Both the position numbers and the translations under genes were made by a program. Shown here piece after piece: positions 51,090-62,835 of a stretch of 64,000 nucleotides of DNA (position 1 is the stretch's first letter; each line of letters starts with the position of its first letter). The stretch covers positions 15,019,501 through 15,083,500 of the forward strand of contig JAJNNQ010000004.1 of assembly GCA_027886175.1 (NCBI GenBank), in the 5' to 3' direction. The stretch is from Phylloscopus collybita (Eukaryota > Chordata > Aves > Passeriformes > Phylloscopidae). The notes under the pieces were generated by a model, which saw nothing but the letters and a program-made list of their open reading frames with translations, was not told where the DNA came from and ran no database searches.

Positions 51090-52195
51090 GGGGAACAGCG
51101 ATGAGTTTTTTAATAATGATGGTTGAGAACGAAATTAAGCCAAATGAGGCAAACGTTGTATCTGAGAACAGTTTATTGGTAACAAAAGAGCAAGATAAAA
51201 AGGAGTTACTTTACCAAACAGGACTGAAGAAAACAGAGAAAAAGGAAGAAAAACGGGTTAGAGGGAGAGAGGGAGAGGAGAAAAAGAGGCATTACCACTG
51301 GAGATTGGGCAGGGGGTCCATGAGGCAAGGGCTGTGCACACTGCCTGCCTGTGCAGGGCTCCTGTGGTGATGGGTGACCGGACACAAGGTGAGGGGTGCT
51401 CAGGCAGAAGGTGCAGAAGCCTGGACAGAGTTGCAGTGAGGATCATGGTGGTGGTCAGGCTTGGAGACAGGCTGGGTTGGACACAGGTGGCTCTGGCAGG
51501 GATGCAGAGACGAAGCAGGCAGAGGGCGTTGGTCAAGGACACAGGGAGACAGGACAAGACATGAGGGTGAGCAAGAGCCAGCAAGGGCAGGAGAGCCAAA
51601 AGGCAGGCTGGGGCCAGGGCAAAAGCCTAAGACCCTGAGTCAAAAGAAGGTTTCGACAATCAAGTCTTAAAAAGCAGATCTCAAAAAAGCTGCTTGAATC
51701 AGCAAGCCTCAAAAGCAAAAGCACAGCTCCAAGCCAAAAGCCCACACTCAAAAAGCAAGTTTGAAAAGCCCCCAAAAAGTCAAAAGGCAAAGGACAGAAC
51801 AGCCCCCCAGAGCTTCTGATGCAGTTACTTTTTATGCCTCTGGCTCCTCCCAAAGTCTGCCTGCTGACGGGAGACCATTGGCCCAGTCCAATGTCCCACT
51901 GCAGTCCATTGCTGGAGATGTTTTGCCATCTGACAGGAGAGTGTCTCTGGTGTACAGTGTCTTCTGTGTTCCCCTGCTGACTGCCTGTCCCTTGTAAGAC
52001 ATGAAATGGTTGCCAGGCAAAGTCTTCTCAGAGACAAGGCTTCCCTCCATCTTCTGGCTGCCTCCTGGACGTGGCACATGTGCAACCTCTCCCCCAGAAG
52101 CCTCTGACAACCATTGTTGAGGCATAACAAAACTCATTGGCTTCTCACACTTGGGCAGAAGCCTTGCTTTTATTTTTTTTTCTTTCACAATTGTT
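51090..52195 (-). mobile_element. Probable ERV LTR-like block, antisense
   Basis: On the minus strand a TATA-like CATAAAAAG lies at about 51840. A long purine/GC-rich transcribed-type region follows, with imperfect CAAAAGC-type repeats (51600-51790, seen on the + strand), and an AATAAACTG signal at about 51175. This order suggests a long antisense LTR. Ends are uncertain; TGTGGGGAACA at 51089 and the T-rich stretch at about 52180 are candidates. The 175-codon minus frame at 51832-52359, the longest in the window, starts in unique DNA and runs into this block, and has no recognisable domain. Confidence 0.45.
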
Positions 52196-53349
52196 GTCAA
52201 ACCCTTTGATAAATGTCTGAATGTCCAGGTGCTAGAACAATCCAGGAGCATTTGCAAATTTTGTGCCGTTGTACCCATGCCTGATATTCTCATGGGATAT
52301 GAACATTTTGTAAAAAGTAAACTCAAAATATATTTAATTTTGATAGAATTTGCTTTCAAATAGCTAGGTTATTTTTTTATTCTTTTTCTTTTCATGTTCC
52401 CTTCTGCCCTTGCCAAAATTATTCTCAGGAGCTTCTTCTGCTGCTTTTCCCCTGTCCACTGTGAATAGCAGTGCCCACTGCTATTCACATACAGCAAGAA
52501 AACAAGAAATTACACAAAGCAAAAATAATTAGTAGGTTCCAAAGAACAGTATCATTGCACTGATGCTACATTTTGACACTGAAGTATTCAATTTGCATTT
52601 TCAATTTTCTGATATTTGCAAGTATAGTTAAATGTCTGTGGCAATACACATAATTAATTTTTCTTCCTTCATTTCATGACCCCATTCTCTACATTCATAC
52701 TCTGCTCACTGACTGAATTTACTTGCAGCACTTTCCTGTTTTATTAATTATTAAAAGAATAGTGCTGCATAAAATATTGAATTGTTGGCTGACATTAATT
52801 TTTTAGATGTAAGCAGAGCAAGAGAGATATTACCAGAAATAATTTCCTGATTTTTTTTCTTCTCTAAATACAAAAAAAATACAATGCCTGGAAATTAACT
52901 GGAAATGCATAGTTATTTTACGAAGTTGCATGAATAGCATATATGACTTGTACTTAAATGTAATTATTTTTCCATAACTTAATGGCAGTATTAAATTATT
53001 TCATTCCTTACTAATAGGTCAAATCATGCAATTTCAGAAAATGAGACCATAACCAGATGGTATTTCAATCATTTTTTGCAGAACATATAGTCCACATATT
53101 CCTAGGTCAGCCCTATCTTCTGTAATGTCTTACCTCTAAGGATTTTCCTTTCCTTACATTTTTACTGTCTGTTAGCTCTTAGTTTTTTTGGCATTTGGAT
53201 CTGCCTCATGCTGTATTCTTTTACAGGAGTTAAAACTGTTCCTTTTAGGTTAGAACTACAACTTGTCTGCACTTGCATTTTATTTCAGTTACCTGTTTTA
53301 ATTGAAGACCAATCTATTTTGCATCCCTTAAAGATAGGTAGGCCTCCTG
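52196..53349. other. DTWD2 intron, unique, with one perfect hairpin
   Basis: AT-rich. It contains the 14-bp inverted repeat at 52460-52489, listed separately. Confidence 0.5.
52460..52489. repeat. Perfect 14-bp inverted repeat with 2-nt spacer
   Basis: Arms 52460-52473 (TGTGAATAGCAGTG) and 52476-52489 (CACTGCTATTCACA) are exact reverse complements around CC. Confidence 0.95.
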
Positions 53350-53416
53350 TTTGGTGGTTAGTTTTTTGTTTGTTGGTTGTCTTGGCTTTTTTTTTTTCTG
53401 GGTTCTTTTTTGTGGT

Positions 53417-53454
<38 letters not shown>

Positions 53455-53545
53455 TTGTTGTTTTTTTTTTGTTTTTGTTGTTGTTGTTGTTGTTGTTTAT
53501 TTTGTTGGTTTTGGGATTTTTTTTCTTCTTCTTCTTCTTCTTGTG
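53350..53545. repeat. T-rich compound repeat: T36, (TTG)n, (TTC)n
   Basis: A T36 homopolymer at 53418-53453 is followed by TTG-rich sequence with about six pure TTG units (to about 53498), a T run and about six TTC units (to about 53541). The minus strand is correspondingly A-rich. Long open frames here encode only F, V, L and C runs (or K and N on the other strand) and are spurious. Confidence 0.95.
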
Positions 53546-53591
53546 CTTGTAACTATTCATACAAGAAACAAAGGGGATTATATATATGCAT

Positions 53592-54522
53592 GGGGTTGTA
53601 CTGAGGCCAATACTGTTCAGCACCTTTGCTGGTGAGGAGCAGCCTCAGCAAGCTCCCTGATGACACCAGGGACATGCCAGAGGGAGGGGATGCCAGCCAG
53701 AGGGACCTTCGACGGGCTTGAAAAGTGGGACTGTGTGAACATCAAAAAATTCAGCTAAGTACAAGTCCAAGGTCCTACAGCCAGGTCATGGCAATCCCAG
53801 ACGCACCCACAGGTTGGGCAGAGAAGTTATTGAGAGCAGCCCTGTGGGGCAACACCTGGGGGGGATGGTTGATGGAAAACTCCACATGAGCCAGCAATGT
53901 GTGCTCACTGCCCAGAAAGCCAAACGTGTCGTGGGCTGCACCAAAAGCAGCGTGGCCAGCAGGGCAAGGGGAGGGGATTCTGCCCCTCTGCTCTGCTCTG
54001 GTGAGACCTCACCTGCAGGGCTGTGTCCAGCTCTGGTGTCCCCAACATAAGAAGGACATGGAACCCTTGGAGCAAGTCCAGAGGAGGGGCATGAAGTCAA
54101 TAAAGGGACTGGAGCAGGTCCCCTGCAAAGCCAGGCTGAAAGAGCTGGGGCTGTTCAGCCTGGAGAAGGGAAGGTTGTGTGGAGACCTCATGGCAACCTT
54201 GCAGGATCTGAAGGGGCCTGCAGGGAAGCTGGAGAGGGACTCTTCAACAGGCATGGTAGGGACAGAACAAGGAGTAATCGGAACAAACTGAAAGAGGGGA
54301 AGTTTTGGTCAGATACTGGGAAGAAATTTTTGACAGTGGTGGTACACTGAAATGGGTTGCCTAAGAAGATTTTGGATGCCCCAAGCCTGAAACCTCAAGG
54401 CCATTTTGGATGAGGCCTTGAGATACCTGGTCTAGAGGGAGGAATCACTTACATAGCGGTGCACATTTGGGACTACATGAACTTTAGGGTCCCTTTCACC
54501 TCTTAACATTCCATGAGTCTAT
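53592..54522 (+). mobile_element. CR1 LINE, sense arm of a near-identical inverted pair
   Basis: CR1 3' part: GGCCAATACTGTTCAGCACC, GACACCAGGGACATGCC, GAGCCAGCAATGTGTGCTCA, CTCTGGTGAGACCTCACCTG, GAGCAAGTCCAGAGGAGGGG and CTGTTCAGCCTGGAGAAGGG, ending CTTAACATTCCATGAGTCTA. Positions 53592-54331 match the reverse complement of 56906-57646 with only about five to eight differences by eye. From 54332 to the 3' end the two copies match poorly. The copy is 5'-truncated at about 53592, next to the T-rich repeat. Confidence 0.92.
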
Positions 54523-56709
54523 AATTAAGGATTCAAAGTATGCAGAAGTATAAGCATCTGAAGTAACTTTCAGAAACATTGTTTACTTTGGTGATACTTC
54601 TAAACTACTGAATTTTGTAGGTGTTTCAGCTGCCTTATTTAACAATCAAAAGAGAAGACAATTTAGTTTGACTTTGCAAGAAGCAGCAAGTGCTAAGCTG
54701 TTGAATTCTCTTAGCATCCTTGAGACGATGCCACAATTTTGAGTTCTTACAAGAACTGGAATGTGGGATCCCTGGTAAATACACTGCAGAAACTGTTGCA
54801 TAAGCAGAAAAAACAAGGGCCTGTTGTCAGTCGCTTTATAGAAGAAATTATGTGCTGAGGAGGTGACTGAAAATTATTTTGTGTTTTTGTTTAGACTTTC
54901 GATTTCATAGTGCATTAAAGAGAGAAGTATGTACCCTAAGGAATGATTAGGTAGTTGTTGTCCAGTCCATGTACATGGTACTAAGGTGCAAGTTTGAATT
55001 ATGATGTTTTCCTGCAAGAAAAATTGTGCTTTCGAACCCGAGTATTCCTTGAACTTTGTACACAATCCTACATAAAGATGTTCAGTGCAGATGTGTAGAT
55101 TAGATTACAGATATATTTGAAAAAGTGAGGTATCTATTTTGATTGCTATTTTTTATCTTTAATATGTATTAAGCTTGCAATTCTTTCAACTATTTCTTAA
55201 ATGGAAGTTTCACATTTATGTATCAAATTTTCCATTTTATCACAAAATAAATTAGAAAGTTTGCTATGTAGGAAACTTTTCTTCTCCAGATAAATTGTAC
55301 TATTATTAATGGTTTTTGTTTACAGTGGGTTTTTTTTCTGTCCTGGTTCACTTACCACAATTTTTTATATGTAGAAAATGTAATGTTACCATGTGTAATC
55401 ATAAAAGCTTTGTGTTTTTTCTGATTTTCTTTTTAAAGGTAATATTTCCTTTTTACGTTCATTGCTTCCTTACTCAGCCCAACAAATTTGGCTGAAGCAC
55501 TGCATGAACACTCTAAAAACTCAGTCTGGCAAGGGTGGTGTGGATGAATTCCATATATATGTTTTTGAGGGGTTTTAATTTCTCAAATTTCTTCTTTTCT
55601 TTTCTTTTGCTTTGCTTTGTTTTGGTTTTTTTGGGTTTTTTTTAAGTAGCTTTTTTTAGTTCTTTAGAAATGTGATGTAAGAATTTCTTTCTGTGAAGGA
55701 TGCATTCCCTTTGCAATTTATTTTCTTGTCAATCAACTATGTCAAAGAGTGAAAGCAAGGAACATTGTAGAGAAGTCCTCTGTACAATCTAAATTATACT
55801 TATTGAAAAAGATGTTTTCAAAGAAAGCTCAGAATATCTGGAAACACTAAAATCTATTTTTTCACAGTACTTAAAACATTCTCAAATATTTTTCTATATG
55901 CCAAATTACAGGCTACTTATTTTATTTTGAACTTGTTTATACAGAAAAGAAACAAAATGGAATACCAGAAGTGATGTTTTTAAAAACAGTTGTTTGACAT
56001 AATCATGGAACAAAGAGAACAAATTGTGTAGGATTAGATTCAGATTATGAGCACGTAGTCAGTCAGTGAGTAGCTCTCCTGGATTTCTTCTGGACTTTCT
56101 ATCTCATAGTAGCCCACTGCAATGAAATACGGTTTTCAAATTGTTTTGGTTCCAGAAGCAAAGAGCATTCTTGAAAGCACATAGCAGTTTAATGTATTTT
56201 CATACATGAGCAACATACTTGATGAAAGAAACTCTGGGCACTATTCTTATGCACATGTGCTTTGTAGGAGTGTAAGAAAGCTTCTGGTTTTGACCTGCAA
56301 AAAAGCTAATTGGTAACTCTGAGTTCATGTTCTTCTGCAAAGATTGAATGTTTGTCAGGAGAATCTGCACCCAGCCACAGAGGCAGCAGAAGCAATTACG
56401 TTTCTTTCACAGACAGAATATTATATATTTACCACAATTTCCATCACAGCAGCAGTGAGATGTCCTGAGGCTGGTTGTAGGGATAAGACTCTGGAGTCTA
56501 ACTTGACATCATGAATGGCCTGAGAAAAAGCCTTTAGGGGATGCCTAATGAGAAAAGTTCCTGGAAAATTGTCGAAGACAATGTGCTAAATATGTTATCA
56601 TTTCCTAGAAACTGAACAGATTACTTCAGGTTTACCTGAAAGTCACAGTATAATCTGTCACTTATTTCATGATTTTACATGAATATGCCTAAATATTCAA
56701 TCAAAGAAC
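54523..56709. other. Spacer between inverted CR1 copies, unique intron
   Basis: AT-rich intron of about 2.2 kb with no exon or repeat recognised. It forms most of the loop that the inverted arms would enclose. Confidence 0.55.
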
Positions 56710-56710
56710 A

Positions 56711-58200
56711 TAGACTCATGGAATGTTAAGGGTTGGAAGGAACCTTAAACGTGCCCTGCTAAGGGTGGGTTTACCCCCCACTAGACAGGTATCTCAAGGC
56801 CTCATCCAAACTAGCCTTGAGGCTCCAGGCTTGGGGGGGTCCATAACCTCCCTGACCAATATCTCACCCTGTTCAGTATCTCGCCTTCTTCTGGGATTTC
56901 ACAGTAAAAATTTCTTCCCAGTATCTGACCAAAACTTCCCCTCTTTCAGTTTGTTCCGATTACTCCTTGTTCTGTCCCTACCATGCCTGTTGAAGAGTCC
57001 CTCTCCAGCTTCCCTGCAGGCCCCTTCAGATCCTGCAAGGTTGCCATGAGGTCTCCACACAACCTTCCCTTCTCCAGGCTGAACAGCCCCAGCTCTTTCA
57101 GCCTGGCTTTGCAGGGGACCTGCTCCAGTCCCTTTATTGACTTCATGCCCCTCCTCTGGACTTGCTCCAAGGGTTCCATGTCCTTCTTATGTTGGGGACA
57201 CCAGAGCTGGACACAGCCCTGCAGGTGAGGTCTCACCAGAGCAGAGCAGAGGGGCAGAATCCCCTCCCCTTGCCCTGCTGGCCACGCTGCTTTTGGTGCA
57301 GCCCACGACACGTTTGGCTTTCTGGGCAGTGAGCACACATTGCTGGCTCATGTGGAGTTTTCCATCAACCATCCCCCCCAGGTGTTGCCCCACAGGGCTG
57401 CTCTCAATAATTTCTCTGCCCAACCTGTGGGTGTGTCTGGGATTGCCATGACCTGGCTGTAGGACCTTGGACTTGTACTTAGCTGAATTTTTTGATGTTC
57501 ACACAGTCCTACTTTTCAAGCGCGTCGAAGGTCCCTCTGGTTGGCATCCCCTCCCTCTGGCATGTCCCTGGTGTCATCAGGGAGCTTGCTGAGGCTGCTC
57601 CTCACCAGCAAAGGTGCTGAACAGTATTGGCCTCGGTACCAACCCTGCAGGTCTCCATGTGGACAATGAGCTCTTTTCCACAACTCTTTCCATGTAGCCA
57701 TCCAGGCAGTTGACTGGACCATCAAGTGGTCCATCCATCAAACCCATGTCTCTCCAATTTAGAGACGAGGATATCACGTGAAACAGTGTCCAAAGCTTTG
57801 CATAAGTACAGGGAGACAATGTCAATTGCTCTGCCCTTATCCACCAGTGCTGTAGCTCCATCACGAAAGGCATGATATCCCCTCTGTAAAGCCATGCTGG
57901 CTCTTTACACTCACCTCTTTGTTTTCCATGTGCCTTAGCATGGTTTCCAGGAGAATCTGCTTCATGAGCTTGCCTGGCACAGAGATAAAACTTGTCTGTA
58001 GATCCCTAGATCATCTGCTTTACATTTTTTCAAAACCAGGGTATGTTTCCCTTTTTCCAGTCATCAGAGTCTTCAAAGTCACATCCTCATGGACCAAGGA
58101 ATCTACTTGTGACAGGTATCTACTATCTATTTGTGACAGGTATCTACTTTTTCAGGCTCTTCATTTGTGACAGTTGCATGGCAGTTATTCCCTCCAGTAT
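56711..58200 (-). mobile_element. CR1 LINE, antisense arm of a near-identical inverted pair
   Basis: It starts at its 3' end with TAGACTCATGGAATGTTAAG and extends 5'-ward (to the right). It passes through the 741-bp segment shared with the sense copy (56906-57646) and then an RT-derived region (57650-58200) that the sense copy lacks, with a CNHV-like KALDTVSHDIL peptide near 57800-57760. It is about 1.49 kb and its frames are broken. The 130-codon shadow frame at 56946-57338 is identical in translation to that of the other arm. Confidence 0.92.
58101..58148. repeat. 24-bp tandem duplication, two copies
   Basis: Two adjacent 24-bp units containing TTGTGACAGGTATCTACT, with one mismatch, inside the RT-derived part of the antisense CR1. 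Confidence 0.95.
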
Positions 58201-61200
58201 TTTAGAAAGAGAGTGCTCTTAAGATGTCACTTTAAATTAAAGCCAAGGTTTTGAACAAGATAACTTATTTATATTCTTGATTTAAATTTCAGTAGCATGC
58301 TCAGACTAAATTTACTCAGCCTGTCTTCTCTGGCACAAAGATAATTTTACTTAACTGCATGAAATTTCTGTAAGATACAGAAAACTGTTTTGGCTTACAG
58401 GTAAAAGGTGCTTGTGCAAACTGGATACTGAGTGAAAGATCTTCCCATGTCTGTCACCCATCTTCTCTCTGAGGTTGCTTTTGCAGTAGCTTCCAGAGAA
58501 TGCTCTTAGTGCCCAGCACCTTAAAAGCAATTTTTTCTTAGCTTCTAGAAGGATGGGCAAGATAGCAGGATATGGTTGTACTCTTTCTGAGATTTTTTTT
58601 GTGCCTTTTGAGTTAGTTTAAAGAAATGGCTATTTTTCTTTTTTTTTCTGGAAGGTATTTATTAATGAAATAGAACATATGACCTGTAACTAGTGCCTAT
58701 GTTAAGGAAGAAAACAGATGGTACTTTCTTCCTTCATTCTTGAAAAATTAAGCAAATTAATTCCCACACTGACATTTAAATTTTCAAAAGACACTATCCA
58801 CATGAAAAAGAAGGGATCTTAAGTTTTCTGATAGAAGCTGCAGAAAAAAATGTATTATGCCTCTGCCTGTTTTGAGATGTCTGCAGCATTATTGCAGAAA
58901 ACAGAACAGGCAAGAATTGTTTAGTGTGCCTTGTGAGATAGGCGTACTAACTTTTTTGAGTTCTTGGTGATGCATTGTTTTCCAAGTATAATTTTGCATA
59001 ATGTTGGGTTCTGTTTGGAGAGTAAAGCTGGTGAGAGTAAAGCTGGTAAGAATAATGATGAAGGAATCAGCATAGAAAATGTAGAAGGATAGTGATATTA
59101 AGGAGAGGACTGAAGAGAGAACTTAGAGCTTTCTGCTAGACCTCCAGTTCTGTTATTTAAAATAAAAGCAGAAATCAGTTTTTTGTCTTTACTGACTTAA
59201 ATTTTTAAAATTTCAAACAGCAGGTCTTTGACCCCATCAAGGCAACACTTTTCCTTCCATCAGTTTTGAACAGCTGAACAACATCAGCTGGGTCTTCAAT
59301 TGCCTGGAGCATGTCCAAGGAAGGCTCAGGAAGAAAAACTCTGCCCCAAGAAACACTGGGGGGTCACAATTTTTACTGTGGTTCAAGTCCTTTGTAAGTG
59401 CTCAAAGGCTGTAGCTAAGGGAATGGTGTCTTGGCAGATAAACCAGTGTTAAGTTAGTGTAACAGTTTGTGAAAATTGCTGAAATTCAGGCTTTTGGAAA
59501 CAGGAGTCTTGAGTTACAGATAGAAATGAAACTTTATTTTATGTGTTGTTTCATATTTCTGATGGCTTGGAAACAAAGTTCCCAAACTCCTTCACAGTTA
59601 CAGAGAATAGGTACGCTAATTTCAGTGTCTTGGCTGAATTCCAGTGAGTAATTGAATTCAGTTTATCTAAAGTCCTCTCTAGGACTGTCTCTTGGTTGAG
59701 ATAGTTTCTGTCTTCTTTCTTACGTTATTTTGGTGAGTAGTATTAAACTGGCTGCTGTTTTTTCAACTTGTCCTTTCTGTATTTTGTTAGAAACTGATAT
59801 TATTCCAAAGTGTTCATATGATTTGCAAAGTACTTCGAAACAAAACCAAAGCAAAACCAAATTGTATTGTAGTGTCTATCATTTTATGGAGAAGTGCTTC
59901 CAAAATATCATAATTGTTGTTTTGAAATGTACTTAAACAGGATATTTGTGTATACTCATTCTGAGTTTGAAGTCTGGTCTAAGAGGTAGACAGTGTGATT
60001 TTGTTTAACTGTACATGAACATTTCTCTAAATCAGAACTAAACTTGTTCAGCTCGATTTGAGATACACAGGTGACAGATAAAGCATTATTCCATATAGGT
60101 AATGCAGAAATTTGGATGAGATTGTTGCAATACAGTATCTGAAATTATTAATTGCACAAAAGGCAATGCAAGTGTAGACCTCTTGGTGAAAAACGAAAGA
60201 AGTCGTCTTCCTACCCAGTCAAGCCTGAGGACAAATAAATATTTCATATATCTAGGCATTTTTTTTCCAAGAGGATATCTTCATGTGTCTGAAATATTTA
60301 TTAACTATACAATTTGTTTTGGTTTCTGTATTGTTTCTGCTTTGTTTTACCGTTCAGTTTATACTCTGAGTGGGAAGAGTATTGTGTGTTTTACTGGTTC
60401 AGTAAATCTACCTAGTTTAACTTTGGTGAGTCTGTCCAATTTGCAGTAGACAAAGACTACCCTCTGACTGTATTTCAGGTGACTAGGGATCATTTGTTGA
60501 GATTCTGTGCTGCTTTCAAGAGTGGAGTAAAATGCATGCTGAAAGAAGCCTAAAAGACAAACTGCATCCAGCAGTTGTCTTTGTCAGGTATTCTTCCTCT
60601 GATCCCCACCACTTTCTATGGTATTTTAATCTTATGCCAGGGAATATGTACTTTTTCAGAAAAATGGATGGAGACACTTGTTTCCGTCCTTTCTCTTTCT
60701 TCTCATGAAAGAAGAAACTTCATTGCTGCTGCTGTTGCTATAAGTACTAGACAGTTGCCCGTTTGTGCATTGTCAGTTGTCTGAGAGCTGCAGTTAAACA
60801 TGTTGGCTCCATGGTTGTGTGGAAGAGTGCAGACCCCATTTCTTTATAGAATTTGTGTTGCAATCATAGGTAAGTTTTCTTTTTCTGAAAAGTTGATTAT
60901 CTCAAATGTTTTTCAGCATGAGGTCCAAGGAATGAAGTCTAGAAACCATCAGACAGAACTAGAAAAACTCCCAACTCCTAGAAAAAAAAAGCCTTAAGGT
61001 GGTGTCCAAGGAGGGGGAAGCCTGTGGGCCTGTAGGTACTGCAGATGGTTTCAGGCTCTGGAGAGATACTTCATGAAGAGCATAGCTGTCAGCTGTTGAG
61101 AAAAAGCATGAATATATATATGTCTTCTTTGCTGCTCAGGACGCATGTTGGAGAAGTGATGGACCGAGTTTACCCTCTTTTTTGATACCTGTTAAGGAGT

Positions 61201-61579
61201 TTCTAAGTAGGGACCATAAGCTTCTTCCAGCATAGATTTCTGTATACTTCAAATAACTAGGCTTCCTACTCTGTTGTGATGAAGATCTCTACATTGTCGC
61301 AGAGAGAAGGCATAAAACCAAAGAAAACCTTGAGAAGTAACAAATGAAAATATTATCTACTTTTTCTTTTCATTACGTACACTGATGTCTAAATTCTACA
61401 TTTTTTTCTCCTAAGTAATTTTATTCTCTTCTGGTTTCTCCATACCAAATTGATGAAGGTAGTTAGTTGAGAAAGGCTTAATTTTTCTGTATTTCCCTAT
61501 ATTTGAGTAAATTGAGTTTTTATAGCTAACTTGCTTGGCCTTTCCAGGATGCCTTTTGGTCTTTTCTTGTTGCCTTTTT

Positions 61580-61581
<2 letters not shown>
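58201..61581. other. DTWD2 intron, unique AT-rich
   Basis: No repeat family recognised. A 15-bp tandem duplication of GAGAGTAAAGCTGGT lies at 59018-59047. Open frames of up to 88 codons show no recognisable peptide. Confidence 0.5.
59018..59047. repeat. 15-bp perfect tandem duplication
   Basis: GAGAGTAAAGCTGGT twice in direct succession. Confidence 0.95.

Positions 61582-61622
<41 letters not shown>
61582..61622. repeat. T41 homopolymer
   Basis: Uninterrupted T run. It could be the antisense poly(A) of a retroposed sequence, but no retropseudogene was recognised on either side. Confidence 0.95.
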
Positions 61623-61623
<1 letters not shown>

Positions 61624-62835
61624 TAATTTTTATTAAATTGGATAGGTAAGGCAGTGGAATTTCATCTCTATTCATTTATGTCTCTTCAGCAGTCTGGAGT
61701 TCTCCTTTCATAAATGAGATAACTTGAACTTTAAAGAGTGGTAACTGCAAGTAAGAGAGATGAAGGAAAATGTAATATTTCAAATAAAAGGAAAAATGAG
61801 AAAAGTGAAGGAGGAAAGTATTGAATAAAGTGAGGAATGGTGAAAGACTCCTGACAGGCAAAACGGGAACAATATTATGGCCATGGGGATCACTCATTCA
61901 TTTTTTCAAGAAGAAGAAAAATAAAAGACAATTGACAGAATAAGTTTAAAAAAAAAAGAAAATTAACTTGCTCTTTTATAAGGATTTATCTGGGTTTTTT
62001 GTACTGCACTACAATATTTTTGGAAAAAGAACTGATAAGTTTGGTTATTCTCTAATAAGAATACTGACAATGTCGCTAAAACATTATTTGTTTTGCACAT
62101 TACATTTTAGATGTATGTGGAGATGAAAACCTTAGAATAAAGGAGAAATATCTGAATTTTCACACAGTTAAATAGTGTAAGTTCTGTGTTGTTTCAGCCA
62201 CTGTTTAAAAACCTGGTAAAAGCTTTTGTAGCTGTTGGTTGAATCAAATTTCCTTTTTTAAAAAACCTTTAACTTGCAAGATAGTGTAAAGTGTTTATCA
62301 CTTCAGGCAGAGCCAGTAAATTATTTTCAGACATGATTTTGTTAAGCAAATAATTCTAGTCAGTGACCTAATACATTGTATGAATAAATACAGTTTCTAG
62401 AAGAACTTGGACAAATAATATTTTGCCAAGGTACAAAGTGTTAATGACTATATGGCCATTGTGCCTTGCATGGGATTGTGTCTATGTTTAGAGTGTTCAA
62501 TTTAAAAAAGCATAAGTGAATAATTCTATTTTTGTTATAGCATATCTATGGAAACTGAAATCAGTTGCTAAAATTTCTCTTAGTCTCTCTCTAACAATTG
62601 TATTTCCTTTGCATGTTCATACAGTAATAAATGTGCAGGTTTTGTTTGTGATGGTGATTCACGTGTGTTACACTGAACAGTAGCATGTTATTGGCTACTG
62701 GGAGACAAAACAGCTAAAAGGAAAGAAGACAAGTGAACACAGAGGGAAAGGGGATGTGTTTTGCTTGGTGTAGAAAATAGGTATCTTGTTTGCTATCCTG
62801 ACCCGTTGGTTTTACTAGAATTTGCTGTTTTTCAG
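61623..62835. other. End of the 24-kb DTWD2 intron
   Basis: Unique AT-rich, ending in the TTTTTCAG acceptor of the exon at 62836. Confidence 0.6.

Noticed and set aside
51832..52359. 175-codon minus-strand open frame, the longest in the window
   Set aside because: It runs from unique AT-rich intron into an LTR-like block, has no recognisable domain and no homologous shape, and looks like a chance frame.
53208..53635. Overlapping frames rich in F, L, V, C or K, N
   Set aside because: They translate the T-rich/(TTG)n/(TTC)n low-complexity tract.
53899..54291. 130-codon + frame repeated exactly on the minus strand at 56946-57338
   Set aside because: Both are out-of-frame readings of the CR1 3' region. 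The identity comes from the shared DNA, not from a conserved small protein.
61582..61622. T41 tract as the poly(A) of an antisense processed pseudogene
   Set aside because: No recognisable coding or cDNA-like sequence or target duplication was seen on either side.
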